DNA of 64,000 nt from Symsagittifera roscoffensis (Eukaryota > Xenacoelomorpha > Acoela > Convolutidae). Shown here one piece after another: positions 20,305 through 32,300 of the stretch; position 1 is the first letter of the stretch; every line of letters begins with the position of its first letter. Location: the NCBI RefSeq assembly GCF_963678635.1, contig NC_087069.1:25844303-25908302 (forward strand), given 5' to 3'. The notes beneath the pieces were generated by a model. It had not been told where the DNA came from. It saw nothing but the letters and a program-made list of their open reading frames with translations, and did no database searches. Both the position numbers and the translations under genes were made by a program.

Positions 20305-23300
20305 GTACGACGACGGACTCTATTTACTTAGATTATTATGAATGGAACTAATTGAGAAACAAAAAATGGAAAAATACATGTTTTTCAAAAATTTATATGT
20401 ATTTAAAATTTGCAATTAGGCGCAGCTGTTAAATATGAGGACAGATCTATGTGAAGTGCAGGCATCTAAAGCAGTTCTTGAAAGCGAAGTTCACCGACAA
20501 CTACTTAACGTGCATTCTGTGCAACTAGAACTGGCAACTTTGCAGAGGGGCAGCCAACAAAATCCTGATTCACAAGAAATTATGCGACGGCTGGTATGGC
20601 TATAAACTTTTTAAGTTGCAAGTGTTATAGAAGAAAAGCGTGATAGCATTGAAATTCCGTGTCTTTTCAGAGATATCGCGTTCATATGAAATCGTTGAAA
20701 AGTAAATGTCTCGCTAGCTTATCCTGTTATGGTTCAGACCTTAAGGGGATATATACTTGCGAAAGCAAGTGTCTTGAAATCGGACTTAGACTTCTTCCCC
20801 GTAAACAACGTTTCTTGACCCTTTCGATAAGTAAGGTTATTGTAATCGGGTACTAGAATTTTTCCCGTATAAGACTCTGGTCACAGGAATCATATCTTCT
20901 AGACTCATCTCTAGGTTTAATGTATTGGCTAATGTAGTGTGTAGTAGTTGCATATTAGGTATGGTCTTTGAATGCCTGTTCACGGTTTTTAATAGAATTT
21001 GTTTCTGTGCCGAAACTGTATGGTAGAATTTTGGCGCCGGAAGAGGTCGGCTTTAAATTCGTCGGCTTATTTACCGATATTTTTTAAATAATTTTATTTG
21101 GTATTATGTGAGAGTCATTGTATTTTTTAAATGAAATTGTGGAAATCTTTCAATCAAACTCTTAGTCTTTAATCAAAATGAAAAAATTAAACAAAAAAAT
21201 CATAATGATGTCAGTTCAAGTAACAAAAACGCTTCAAACGGTTGTTGTTTTTGGTTGTACGATCGGCTGCTTTTAAAGCATCTTTTTGGTGCAGATAAAG
21301 AGCTCATTACTTCGCACATTTGTTCAGTTTTTTCTGTAGCTTTTCGTTACTTCATTTTTTATTTTATTGTTTCGTTAGATTCTAACCCATTAATTTTTTC
21401 ATTTAGCCATTTCGTTTCAAAAATGATGATCAAGAGCGCCTGAAACCCTATCAAATCAGAAATAAAGCAGGGCTGATTTTTTTTTGTTTTCTTGACTAAG
21501 TAACACGGGTAGTTCGACTAATTTTGCAACGTTATACTTAATTTGATTACCCTGTTTGCTTAGAATTTTTTTTCGGCTTTAATGATTTCAGCTCATGTTT
21601 TGTGGGTTTTGTGAAACTAGTTTGCTTCGGTTAAAGGTTAAAAACGATCCGATTCTATGACCACAATTTCTTTTGGCATTTTTAGTTTCGGAGCAAATGG
21701 CGTCTGACTATTTGTTGTCGGCTCAGCGAACTCTCATTAAAATCTAAATACTTGTTTAATGCTAGTGGTTGTGTTTGTCTTCTAATTTTCTGAGATTGGA
21801 TGTTTCGTATTTCCAAAAATAGATAGTTGATTTTTTCATTATAATTTCTTTTTTTTTAAAGTTTTTTAGACCAATTGTCGTCTAACCAAGTTTTATTGGC
21901 TGAGTGAACTCTTGGAAAATACTAAACCCTTGTTTAATGCTAGTAGTTGTGTTTGTCTTCTAGTTTTCGTAGATGGAATGCTTGGTGTTTCCAAAAATAG
22001 ACAGTTGATGTATGACAACAATTTCCTTTTTTCATTTTTTAGATCGATTCTCGTCTAATCAAGTGTTGTTCGCACAGTGAGCTCTCGAAAAATGCTGGAT
22101 GCTTGTTTTATGGTAGTCGTCGTATTTGTCTTATAATTGTCTGAGATTGAATGTTTCGTAATTCAAAAATAGATAGTTAGTTTTTTTTTGTGACAATAAT
22201 TCCTTTTTCAGTTTTTTTTTCAGATCAATTGTCGTCTAACCACCTGTTATTGGCTTGGTGAACGCTCGGAAAACTCATAAAGTTTGTTTAACGGTAGTGG
22301 TCATGTTTCTCGTCTTCTTGTAAGAGATTGAACTTTCAAAATAATTGTTGGTTTGTATGACAACAATTTCCTTCGCATTTTTTGGCTCATTTTTCGTCGA
22401 ACCACGTTTTGTTGTATTAACGAAGGCAGGGAAATGCCGGAAGCCTGTTTAATGCTAGTGGTTGTGTTTCTCGTCTTTTTTTTCTGAGATTTAACTTTTC
22501 GTATTTCCAAAATAATTTTTGGTTTTTTTCAAGATTTCTTATGACAACAAATTCCTGTGATTTTTTTTGTTTTGGGGTCAAGTGATGTCTAAACACGTTT
22601 TTTTTTGCCTTAGGGAACGCTCGAAAAATTTTAGAAGACTTTTTAAACTGAGTGGTTGTGATTCTCCTCTGTTTTTCTGAGATTAAATTTTTCGTGTTTC
22701 TGAGAGTAACTTTTTTGTATTTAAGTTTTTCGATGGTTTTGTTGTACTACAAGTGTTGCGAAGCTCCGGTTCGCCTCTGTGTAAGTAACTGTAGATTAGC
22801 ATCTTTTTTCCGCCCTACTTTTACTTTCACAAACAAAGTTCGCAGGGGATCAATCATTGTGTTTTTAAAGCTCGTTTACTCGTGATTACCATTCGTAGTT
22901 TTCTGGATATAGTTAAACAAGCGTTTTTAAATCGGAACAAAGGTTTTTGGATTGAAAACTTATTGGCTAAGCTTCATAACAAAACTCATTTTCAGGGGTG
23001 GGAACAAACTGATGTTAGTTGCGAATAAGTGTAATTTCAAACAGAAATGTATGTCTTACCTTCAAAAAACAACATAAACCCCAGTGATCTTTGGATAAAC
23101 TGAAACTCCGGAACAACATCTCTCCTGGGTGCAAACACAAATTCTGTTTTAATATGATTATTTTCATAGACACTTTGGTCTTCTTCTTGAAAAAGTCTTA
23201 TTTTACATACTATATTGTAGAGTGACAGATAAGATATATGAAAGTCAACATGGATTTCGTAATCGAAGGTCTGCGACAGTTCAGAGTCTTCTTTTCCTGG

Positions 23301-26300
23301 GCTAACTTTACGAATTAACTATCTGCAAGAAGTGCAAAAACCTGAAGTCATTTGATGCTGTACCTTCTGAAGTCTTGTTCAGCAAGATCAAAGCAAATGG
23401 CGTCAGTAAAACTTTTGTTAATCATACACATATACCTGTCTGACAGGAAGCATTGCGTAAGATTGAAGACTGCGGCTCAACCCTGAGAGAAGTCACTAGT
23501 GGAGTTCCAGAAAGTTGAATTTGGTACTATTGCTATTCCTATCGTTCATCAACGATCTCACCAAAATCTTGGAAAACCTGAACAGCTTTGGCTATGCTGA
23601 TGACTTCAAAGCTTTCTTGCCCATGTTGTCGACGCCTTCCCGTGGCGTCAATTGTAGACTGCAATCCCATGCAGTAATAAAGAGACGACAACAAACACAT
23701 ACGGGGAGGCCCCGAAATGGGCAACCTCGAAAACAACTGAAAGGGGGATCGAGACACAGAACCGCGCAGCGTAGCGTACAACTGAGAACGGTGGAGACCA
23801 AACTGGGCCCGATGAGAGGAAAGGAAAGGGGCAAAAGCGAAGAGCGACGACGAGAGAAGAGGAAAAGAGAAAGAAGAAAGAAGATCATGAAAGAGGATGT
23901 ACAAGGAGTACCAATAGAAGAAGGAGATAATCATTGTGACATGGAACCAGCAGAGAATGTCAATGAGGCAGAACAACCGACGAAAACTCAGAGAAGTCGT
24001 GAACTTCTCTCAGAATAAGAGATGTAACGTGGTGCTCATATCGGAGATCTCCGCCGATGAATCAGGAGTTATCTGGTTTAGCGAAGGAAAGGAGGCTCTG
24101 TAGTGATACACTCAAAGGGAGTGGCGACAAGCGTGGGAAAACGAAGGGATGACTAGAGAATTCGGTGAACGAACGACGATGGTGAAGATAGGAGACACCA
24201 AACTGATCGCTTGCTACCAACCGGACACGAGCTACGGACCAGAAGACATATAGCAATATCGGTAGGAACTCGAAGAACATCTGAAAACAACGAAAACGAA
24301 CGAATGGCCGGTGATTGGAGGGGACCACAACTCAACCATCGGAAAAACAGAGCAAGAGAAATTCGTGGACGGGCCCTCTGGGCATTTGGTCTGGGAAAAA
24401 CAAACGAAGCTGGCAGGGACCTTCTCCAGTGGTGCCAGGATAACGGACTGGCGTGGTGTGACTCCTTTTACAAGTTTGATCGACTAGGCACATGGCAAAA
24501 CCGGATGAACGGAAAATGGCACGAGCTAGACGGATTCTTGGTCAGAAGAACGCAGAGAAGCCAACTGGTGAAGACAGCCGGAGTGATCCTAGAAGACAGT
24601 CTCTCGAACCACAGACCGAAAATGATGACGGTGAGGCTGCTAAAGCCGAAATGGAAGAAAACAATCAGACAGAAACGGGTAAACATCGAGAAACTGAGGG
24701 ACAAATAGACAAAGAAATTCCAGGAAGCGACGGGAAAAAGATTCGAAGCGATGACCGACAGGTAGTGGAACAACGTGATGAAGTGTCTTGCCGTCGCAGC
24801 GTTAGTGGTATGTAGCAAAGCGCCGAAGAATGTGGACATGCACTGGATGGTGGGGAAAGAAGACGCCAGCCAAGAGATGCGTGGAAACATCAGCAGAGCC
24901 GCCAAAAACGCCGAGGAAATCTTGGAGACGGTACACGACCCAGAAAACTAGTGAGAGTGAACACAAGCGAGCAAAGAAACTAGTGAGAGTGGCACGACAA
25001 AGATACCAAAGAAAGAAGCGAAGGTGGGAAAGGCAGTACTGGAACAGCAACATTGAAGAAGCCAAAATGGCACAAGAGAGAAATGATATCGGAACCATGT
25101 ACAAGCTACTAGTCAAGCTGGGGCCGATAGACTCGAAATCAGCTCGAGCAAGCGAACAGTTCTCATCGGAGGAGTACAAAGAACACTTCTCGAAAGTGTC
25201 TGCAGTGAGACACGAAAACACACTTGAAATGACCAAGGAAGTACTAGAAAGAATACCGGAGATGGAAGATCGAAAAAAGACCACACGAGAATTGGAAAAA
25301 GACATAACGAAAAGAGAGATAAAAAACGCTATCTCTGAAATGAAAAACGGGGCACCAGGCAAAGACGAAGTGAGGATAACTTATGTCAGGAGAGCGGACG
25401 AGAGAACAAAGAACATGGTGATTGAGCTGGTACAGCAGATATATGACACACCTCCGCTGGAGTGGGAGGCGTGCGTGAAGACAGGTCTGGTGATACCGCT
25501 GTTCAAGAAAGGACAAAGGAACAACCTCAATAACTACCGGGTGTCTGTCTTCTCACCATGGCGTCGAGAATCCTTGCGAGAGTACTGCCGACAAGGCTTC
25601 GAAAGTGGGCCGAAGAAATGAATCTCATGGAAGACAACCAGCAAGGCTTCAGAATAGTAAGGTCAACAGCGGACGCGACTTAAGTGTTCATCAGAATCCA
25701 CCAGGAAGCGCAAGGCACAGTGGACCCTAGTGTGAAGCAGCCCGAAGACCCAGTGGCCACGCTTCTGGACATAACGAAAGCGTGCCCGACAGTCAACAGA
25801 CCTATACTGTGGAGTATCCTGACGAAGTTCGGAATAAAAGGAAAGATGAGAAGAGCACTGGAAGGACTACACGAACAAACAGAGTACAAGTTCCGTGGAA
25901 AAGAGACGAACAGCGCCAGTTGGACACCGAAAAGAGGGCTGAGAGAAGGATGTGCAACATCGCCAAAACTTTTCAACGTGTACCACTCAACATTAATGAG
26001 ACTGGCCAAAGAAAAGAGACGGAAAAAGTGTGAAAAAGACGGGACTAATCTGGGTATTGAGGAGTGGCAGTACATACCCGGTCACTCACTCCTTGCCTCC
26101 GAAAGACAGAAGAAAAGCGAGAGGCAACACCTCCACGAAGAAAGTGACAATCACCGAGTCGCTCTTCGCTGACGACACGACGGTGGTCGGAAGGAGAAAT
26201 AAAATGGAAAGAGGGAAAGAGAAGATCAAAGAAACGATGGAATGGTTCGAGGAAAAGTGCCACCCAGGAAAAGAAGAATATCTGGAGTTCGGAAGAAACG

Positions 26301-29300
26301 AAGCGAATGAAATACGGATGCTCGGAACATACATGGACAGGAAGCACGATGTGAAACAGAGTGAGCAAAATGATGAAGGCCTGTTTTGTGTTGAAGAATA
26401 GGCTGAAATCGAGCAAGCTGACAAAGAGAGCCCAAGCGAGAGTTGTCGAAGCAGGTGCAGAATCGACGGTCTTGTTCGATGCTCAAATCCGACCTTGGCA
26501 TATAAGTGAAATAAATCAGATACGAAGGGCAGTGGATAAAACCTACCGATACGTATGGTCAGACATGAAAAGCCCGCCGCTAATCGAGATGACCAAGAAA
26601 GGAGTCAACATGTTCGAAGTGCAAGAACAACTTGGAGTGACCATGATCAAGACGAAGATCACGAAACGAACAGTACAAAGAATTGGACATGACCTCAGAA
26701 TGGACAACAATCGGATGACGAAACAAATTGCGTTGGCCAGCCGACCAAACCAGACAGACTAAACGACAAGCAACAATCGAGTACTTGAGGAAATGTTTGA
26801 AGGACGCAGGAGTGGAACCAGATCACATGGAGCAAGTGGTCATGAACAGAAGATCGTGGAGAGCAATGATGAACAAACGAATAGAGCACATGAAGAACTG
26901 GGAAAAGAAATAAGCGGAACGAGAAGACACGAGAAGAGACCAGATTGACTCTGAAACGAACGAGTGCCCAGTGTGCAACAAGATCCTCAAAAATCACCTG
27001 GGAATGAAGATTCACACGACGAAGATGCATAAGTTGGACAGAGAAGAAGAGAGAAACTGCCCCAAATGCGGATTGTTGACGGCCTTTCAAGCGAACCTTA
27101 CAAATTACCTGAAGAGCTGTTGGGGAACCGTACCAGAAGCATGCGGAAAGTTTAACAAAGATATCAGCAGAAGTAACTTGGCAAGACACCGAAAGAAGTG
27201 CGTAGAACAACAGACAGCAACCATCCCCCGAGACCCAACAGACTGGAGTCATTGACCCGTGTGGCATATGCAAAACCAGAGTGATAGCTAACGGATGGTC
27301 CATCAAATGCGTGGATTGCCTTTATTGGATCCACAGAAGATGCACCGGAATGACCATTAGTGAAATGCGAATACTAGCCAACTACAGGTGGCATTGTGGT
27401 TGCGACATTGTACAGCTGGGAGCCGCTGCCGCCGTTTCACAACTGTAGAAGGACCCCCCGTGCAAGCTCCTCAAGGAGCTGAATGGCACACAAAGACAAA
27501 GACAATCACTCGACAAAGAAAAATGAGAAGTGGATAAAATCAAACAAAGTGCAAGCAAACGTCAAAAAATAATTTCCCAGTATCAAGGGCGCTCTGAAAA
27601 CAACTCTGTTGAACAAAACTTTCGACTCAGTAAACTTGGCATGATCTGGGACTCATGGTATCCCACAAGTTAACGTGGCATGAAAATTGCACGCGTCGAT
27701 TAACCAAAGATATTGGCGCTTTATTTCAAATTAAACGAAATCTCACAAATCAGTGCAGTACTACCACCAAGTTAAAGGTCTACATTTGGTACGCATAAGA
27801 TATTTGGTAACCATAGTAGCTTGCGCATCACTGGTATGGCTCCCTAGTAAAGCAAATATGGAACAACTAGAAATGGATCTAAAAATTGCAACGAAATGGA
27901 TTCAATGGTCATGTTTATGTTATACGGAAAGCCTGATTGATCTGAAGCTTCTCCCTCTTAGCCTGTGTATCGAAATGCACGATATATTAATACTACTAGC
28001 TATCCTCGAAAACCAATAAGACAACGAGCAAGATCGGCGAGATCTGAAGGCTGCGGAATCTTTCCACAATCATTCAGAGATGAACTTCAAATATCATGTA
28101 ATAGCTTATAAAAAAAAATTCCAGCTGAACAGTACATATCTACAATCGTCTTTCTTATTCGCACTATTCCAACGTTCAGTCTCAGACCAAACAAAGCAAA
28201 CTTGACTAATATATACCATAATTTCGTAATGAAGCCGAAAAAGTTCATGGAAACTCTTTTGTAGATGTGAGAGCTGCAAATCATATTTACTAACTCAGAT
28301 GAAAGTAAATTGGTGTCTAAAAGGTTAAAAGAGCTCTCGCTGTGAAACCTATTCTACTGCTACTTCTACTGCCATACTAATCATTTGGGGCTTCAGTTTT
28401 GGCGGGAAAAGGTTATTCGTAGCAGCAGCATATCTGTTCCAGTAGAATGCGTGGCCAACAGTTACTTTTTGTCCATGTCCTGCATTTAAAATCATTATCT
28501 TATACCAACGAATTAATTTTGTAATTCCTTTGTTTGTTGATTTCGCTTGTGCTCGGGGGGAGGGGTGCTTAAGATCGATAGCTCAAAACTTCCGGTTTAA
28601 CTGTCGTCTACCGAAGTTATGTCTACTTAGTTAACGCTCGATAAATTTTGTTTTTCTGTTCTTATTCTACACTGAAAATTGTGTTTCTCAGCATTTCTGA
28701 TGCCTAAGTAAAAAATATTGTTTTTTTTAAACGGGTTGTGTCCTTTTTTGGCTAGCTGCCATGCTTTTGTGTTGTTTCGTAAGTAGAGTGCAGCGCCGCT
28801 TCGCCTGAGTTGATTTCTGAAAATGTTTCCTTTTTTTTTACCATTTGAACTTCTCAATTTAATTTTCTGTGATGGGAACGAACTGTACTACAGGCTATCA
28901 TTCTCGCAGTTGTACTGTTTTGGGCACATCTCATACTTGTATCTCCATACATGTTTTTTGGTGCTGACTTGTAATGAAGCTCTGAAACAAATACGAAATT
29001 CTGGAGCTGAAATTTAATTTTTTTACACTTATGAGAGCAAAAAACTTATAATCGGAAACTAGACTTTTTCTTCACGACAACTATCTTATTAAGAACAAAC
29101 CACTTTAGCTTTGCTTAGCTTGGAAGTTAAACTCAAAATGCTCGGTTCGATTGTTTGGTCGGTTGGTGTAATAGTAACTGTTGATACAGGAGAGTGAAAT
29201 GGACAAATTCGCTGGTGACAAAATGCGTGAGTGCCGTCTGGCAGCAGAGCTGGAACAAGTAAAGCAAGAAAATAGCAACTTAAGACAGTCTCTGTACAGC

Positions 29301-32300
29301 CTCCACAGTGAAGTGTTCGGAGCAAGATTGGCTGCTAAATACCTGGACAAGGAACTTGCTGGAAGGTTAAAATTTGAAACTCGTGATTGTTTGTAACTCA
29401 CATTTTAAACTACGGACCCAAGATAGTTTTTGAAGGCTACAAAATAAGTAATTTTAGCTCGGAACACGATAATAGAAAAGTAAGTTATCATTTTCGTTCG
29501 ATAAAAATGAAAATGGTTATTGGATGTTTCCCAGCAATTTTTTTTGTCAAATAGTTTTTGTGATGAATTTCAATCAGTTAGTTAGTTTAGTTGGAACGGC
29601 AACAAGTTGAAAGGTCTTATAAACAAACATAATCTTTCATGTGTTTTCGTTTTGTTAATAGAATCCAGCAGATCCAGTTATTGGGCCGTGACTTGCGTGG
29701 GAGTGAGCATGACAAGTTGTGGAACCAGTTGGAGGCTGAGATCCATCTGCACAGGCACAAGACTGTCATACGAGCATGCAGAGGAAGAGGTGAGAAAAGA
29801 AGTGAAGCAGTTTTATTGGCATCGTTTTTTTCGAATTCAGTAATTTTTTCGAAACTTACCGACTGGAAATTTTTTTGGGCAGCAATTTTTGACGAGGAGT
29901 GCTGATCTTTGAGCACTCATAACACTGGAGAATCTTGGAAGAAAAGCCATTTAGTTTTCTACTCTTGTGGCGGGCCATTTACTCTGCATTAGTCAAGAAA
30001 TAAACGAGATGTGAGTATTTGAAAATGAAAATATCCGAATTTCCAATTTAAGATCGCTTTGCGACCAATAAGTGTTTAGGTGTTTTCAAATCAGGATTTT
30101 TGTACAATTGTAATGTAGAGTTTAGTTGAAGAATGTAAATTTAATCGTAAATGTCTTTTTAATGTTTAACATGTTAGTTTTTGCTTTGCTTGATAATCTT
30201 TTAAACGAAAAAACCAGAAAATGCTTTCCGTTCAACAGGAGGTGCAATAACTGCTGGAGGGGGAGGGGCTGGTGTGAACCACGTGGCTAATGGTCTGCCT
30301 GGACCACATGGGGGTGCTGCGAATGGAGATGTGGGTAGCAATCTGCCAAGACCACAAGACTATGTTAGTTCTCAAATGATTTCTGGAGTGTGTTTCGAAA
30401 CTCGCGTTAACATAATACTGGCGATGGTATCATTCTCTTAGAACAAATAAGTTAAAAAATACCGTCTTTTTTACGCTCAAATTTGTTATTCGCGGTTTGT
30501 TCAAGTTCAATTTTAATTATATTTGCGGTACAATTTTCAGCTTAACTTCGCTTGCGATTAGCAAGCGTTATCAAACTGGAATATAGACCTTTTTTGGTTA
30601 ACTAGTTTAACGAAATCAGTTGAATCACTTGCTGAGGAGGAGGAAGAAAAGGCAGCTGACTTCTTTTCTATGCAGCTGACTTCTTTTCAGTTATATTTTC
30701 TTTTATTAACATTCCAGGTTGCTTCCCCTTGGCCTGGAGGTAAATCATTTGCCTCTGTACCCTAATGTCTGGGGTTCGAGTCGTGGCCGGATTTTTTTTT
30801 CAGATCAAGGAAATCGAAAAAAAAATACCGAGAATAATGAATTGTTGGTTTTCCGTTTGTTGGTTCAAGTTTTGTCGGCTAAATTGTCACAACGGATTCT
30901 GCTTGTGCTGTAGATTATTTTCATTGCAGTTGCAAATGCAAGTGTTATTCGTTCTAATTTCAGGGGGACTTGCAAGATTTAAAAAAAAAATTTTCCGGTT
31001 CTGTTGTTGTCTGCTCAAAAGATTGTCGGCTTAGTAGCCACATCACTGATTTTTCTTGTGCTGTAAACAACTTTCATTGTAATTGCAAGTACAAGTGTTG
31101 TCCATTGTTGTTTAAGGTGGGACTTAAATCATATATTTTTTTTCGGCTCAACTTGTGTCTGCTCATAGATTGTCTGTTGTTTCTTTTCGTAAATTTTGTT
31201 CCGTTTTTGCTGTTTTAAGTTCAAATGTCTGGCATTGTTTTAAAATTCAAGTGTCTGGAATGAACTTCTGTCGAGGCATATGAAAGTTTATATGGCCTAA
31301 TTTTTTTTCTAAAATTTTCATTTTCGGCTTTCTGTTTTTTATTATGTTTGTGTTGTATCGTAAGTGGTGCGAAGCCTCTGTGTATATATTTGCTTTTTGT
31401 TTTTCCCCCTTTTTTAGTGTCCAAATGATTTCTGCTTATAGTTTATCGGCTTAGTGACCTAATTTGGAGTCGTTTTAAGTGAAACGTAGTCTTTATGCTC
31501 ACATCTGGATCGCACATTTTGCTAAAATCTTAATAGAAATTATAGTTCAAGTTTTTCATTTCTTTCGTTTATTTTCGTCATTTTTTTCCTTCTTCGCCCT
31601 AATAGGTTTCTGCCTATAATATATCAGCTTAATGGCCTCATATTGCCGCTGTCGACCAGCGAAAAAGTTTTATGTGTGTTTTGAGGTTGAGGGGGAATCA
31701 ATCATTTTTTATTAGTCTTAAAATTTTTGAATTTATTGTTTTCTTTTTTTTTCGGGTTAATTAGTTTCGGCCTTTATTACATCGGCTTAGTGGCCTCATA
31801 TTAGTTCATTCAACAGGCGATTAAATTTTTTTGTTTATGTGTTGAGGGCGAGGGGGACTTGTTAAGTTTTTATATGTCTTCAGTCTCGGTGATTTTTTTT
31901 CGGCTTAAATGGTTTCTGCTAAAGTATTTTCGGCATGTTACCGCTTGGTAAATTCACATTCTATAGCATTGTATAATTGTTGTCTCGCAAGTGGTGCGAA
32001 GCTCAGCTTCGCCCCTGTGTTCATTTTCTTCGTTTAAAGGAAGGCTTACTCCACCGACGAGCTGCAAAAGTGTAAAAGTTCACAAAAAACGTGGCCGACT
32101 TTTAATTTTGATAGTCGATTTTAGTTTTAGATTTTTCTGCGGAATAAAAGTTTACCAATTGTTTATTTTTTCGAAATTGAGTTAATTTTGTCAGTTAAGT
32201 GCCAACCATTTTCTTTTTTTAAAAAATCAAAGAGTTGTAAGGCCAAATATTTTTTTCTTCGAAAATCGACAGTAGAAAAATGTTCCAAAACTATCAATAA

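Larger units (their letters stand above)
23646..27440 (+). mobile_element. LINE B: APE endonuclease, RT, C2H2-type fingers and C-terminal PHD finger
   Basis: A degraded but nearly full-length non-LTR retrotransposon in GOPC sense. Order: basic N-terminal segment (about 23690-24018), APE-type endonuclease (about 24030-24640; [23 protein letters not shown]), RT (about 24830-26360; [57 protein letters not shown]), maturase/thumb, C2H2 and CCHC-like fingers (26971-27240), then a PHD-type finger (27260-27403). Several frameshifts and stops make it inactive. It is GC-richer than the surrounding intron, and is inserted inside LINE A. The exact LINE clade is not decided. Confidence 0.82.

Noticed and set aside
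23539-26424. Many long minus-strand ORFs over LINE B
   Set aside because: They are antisense shadows of the plus-strand LINE frames, with Ser/Leu/Phe-rich translations and no motifs.
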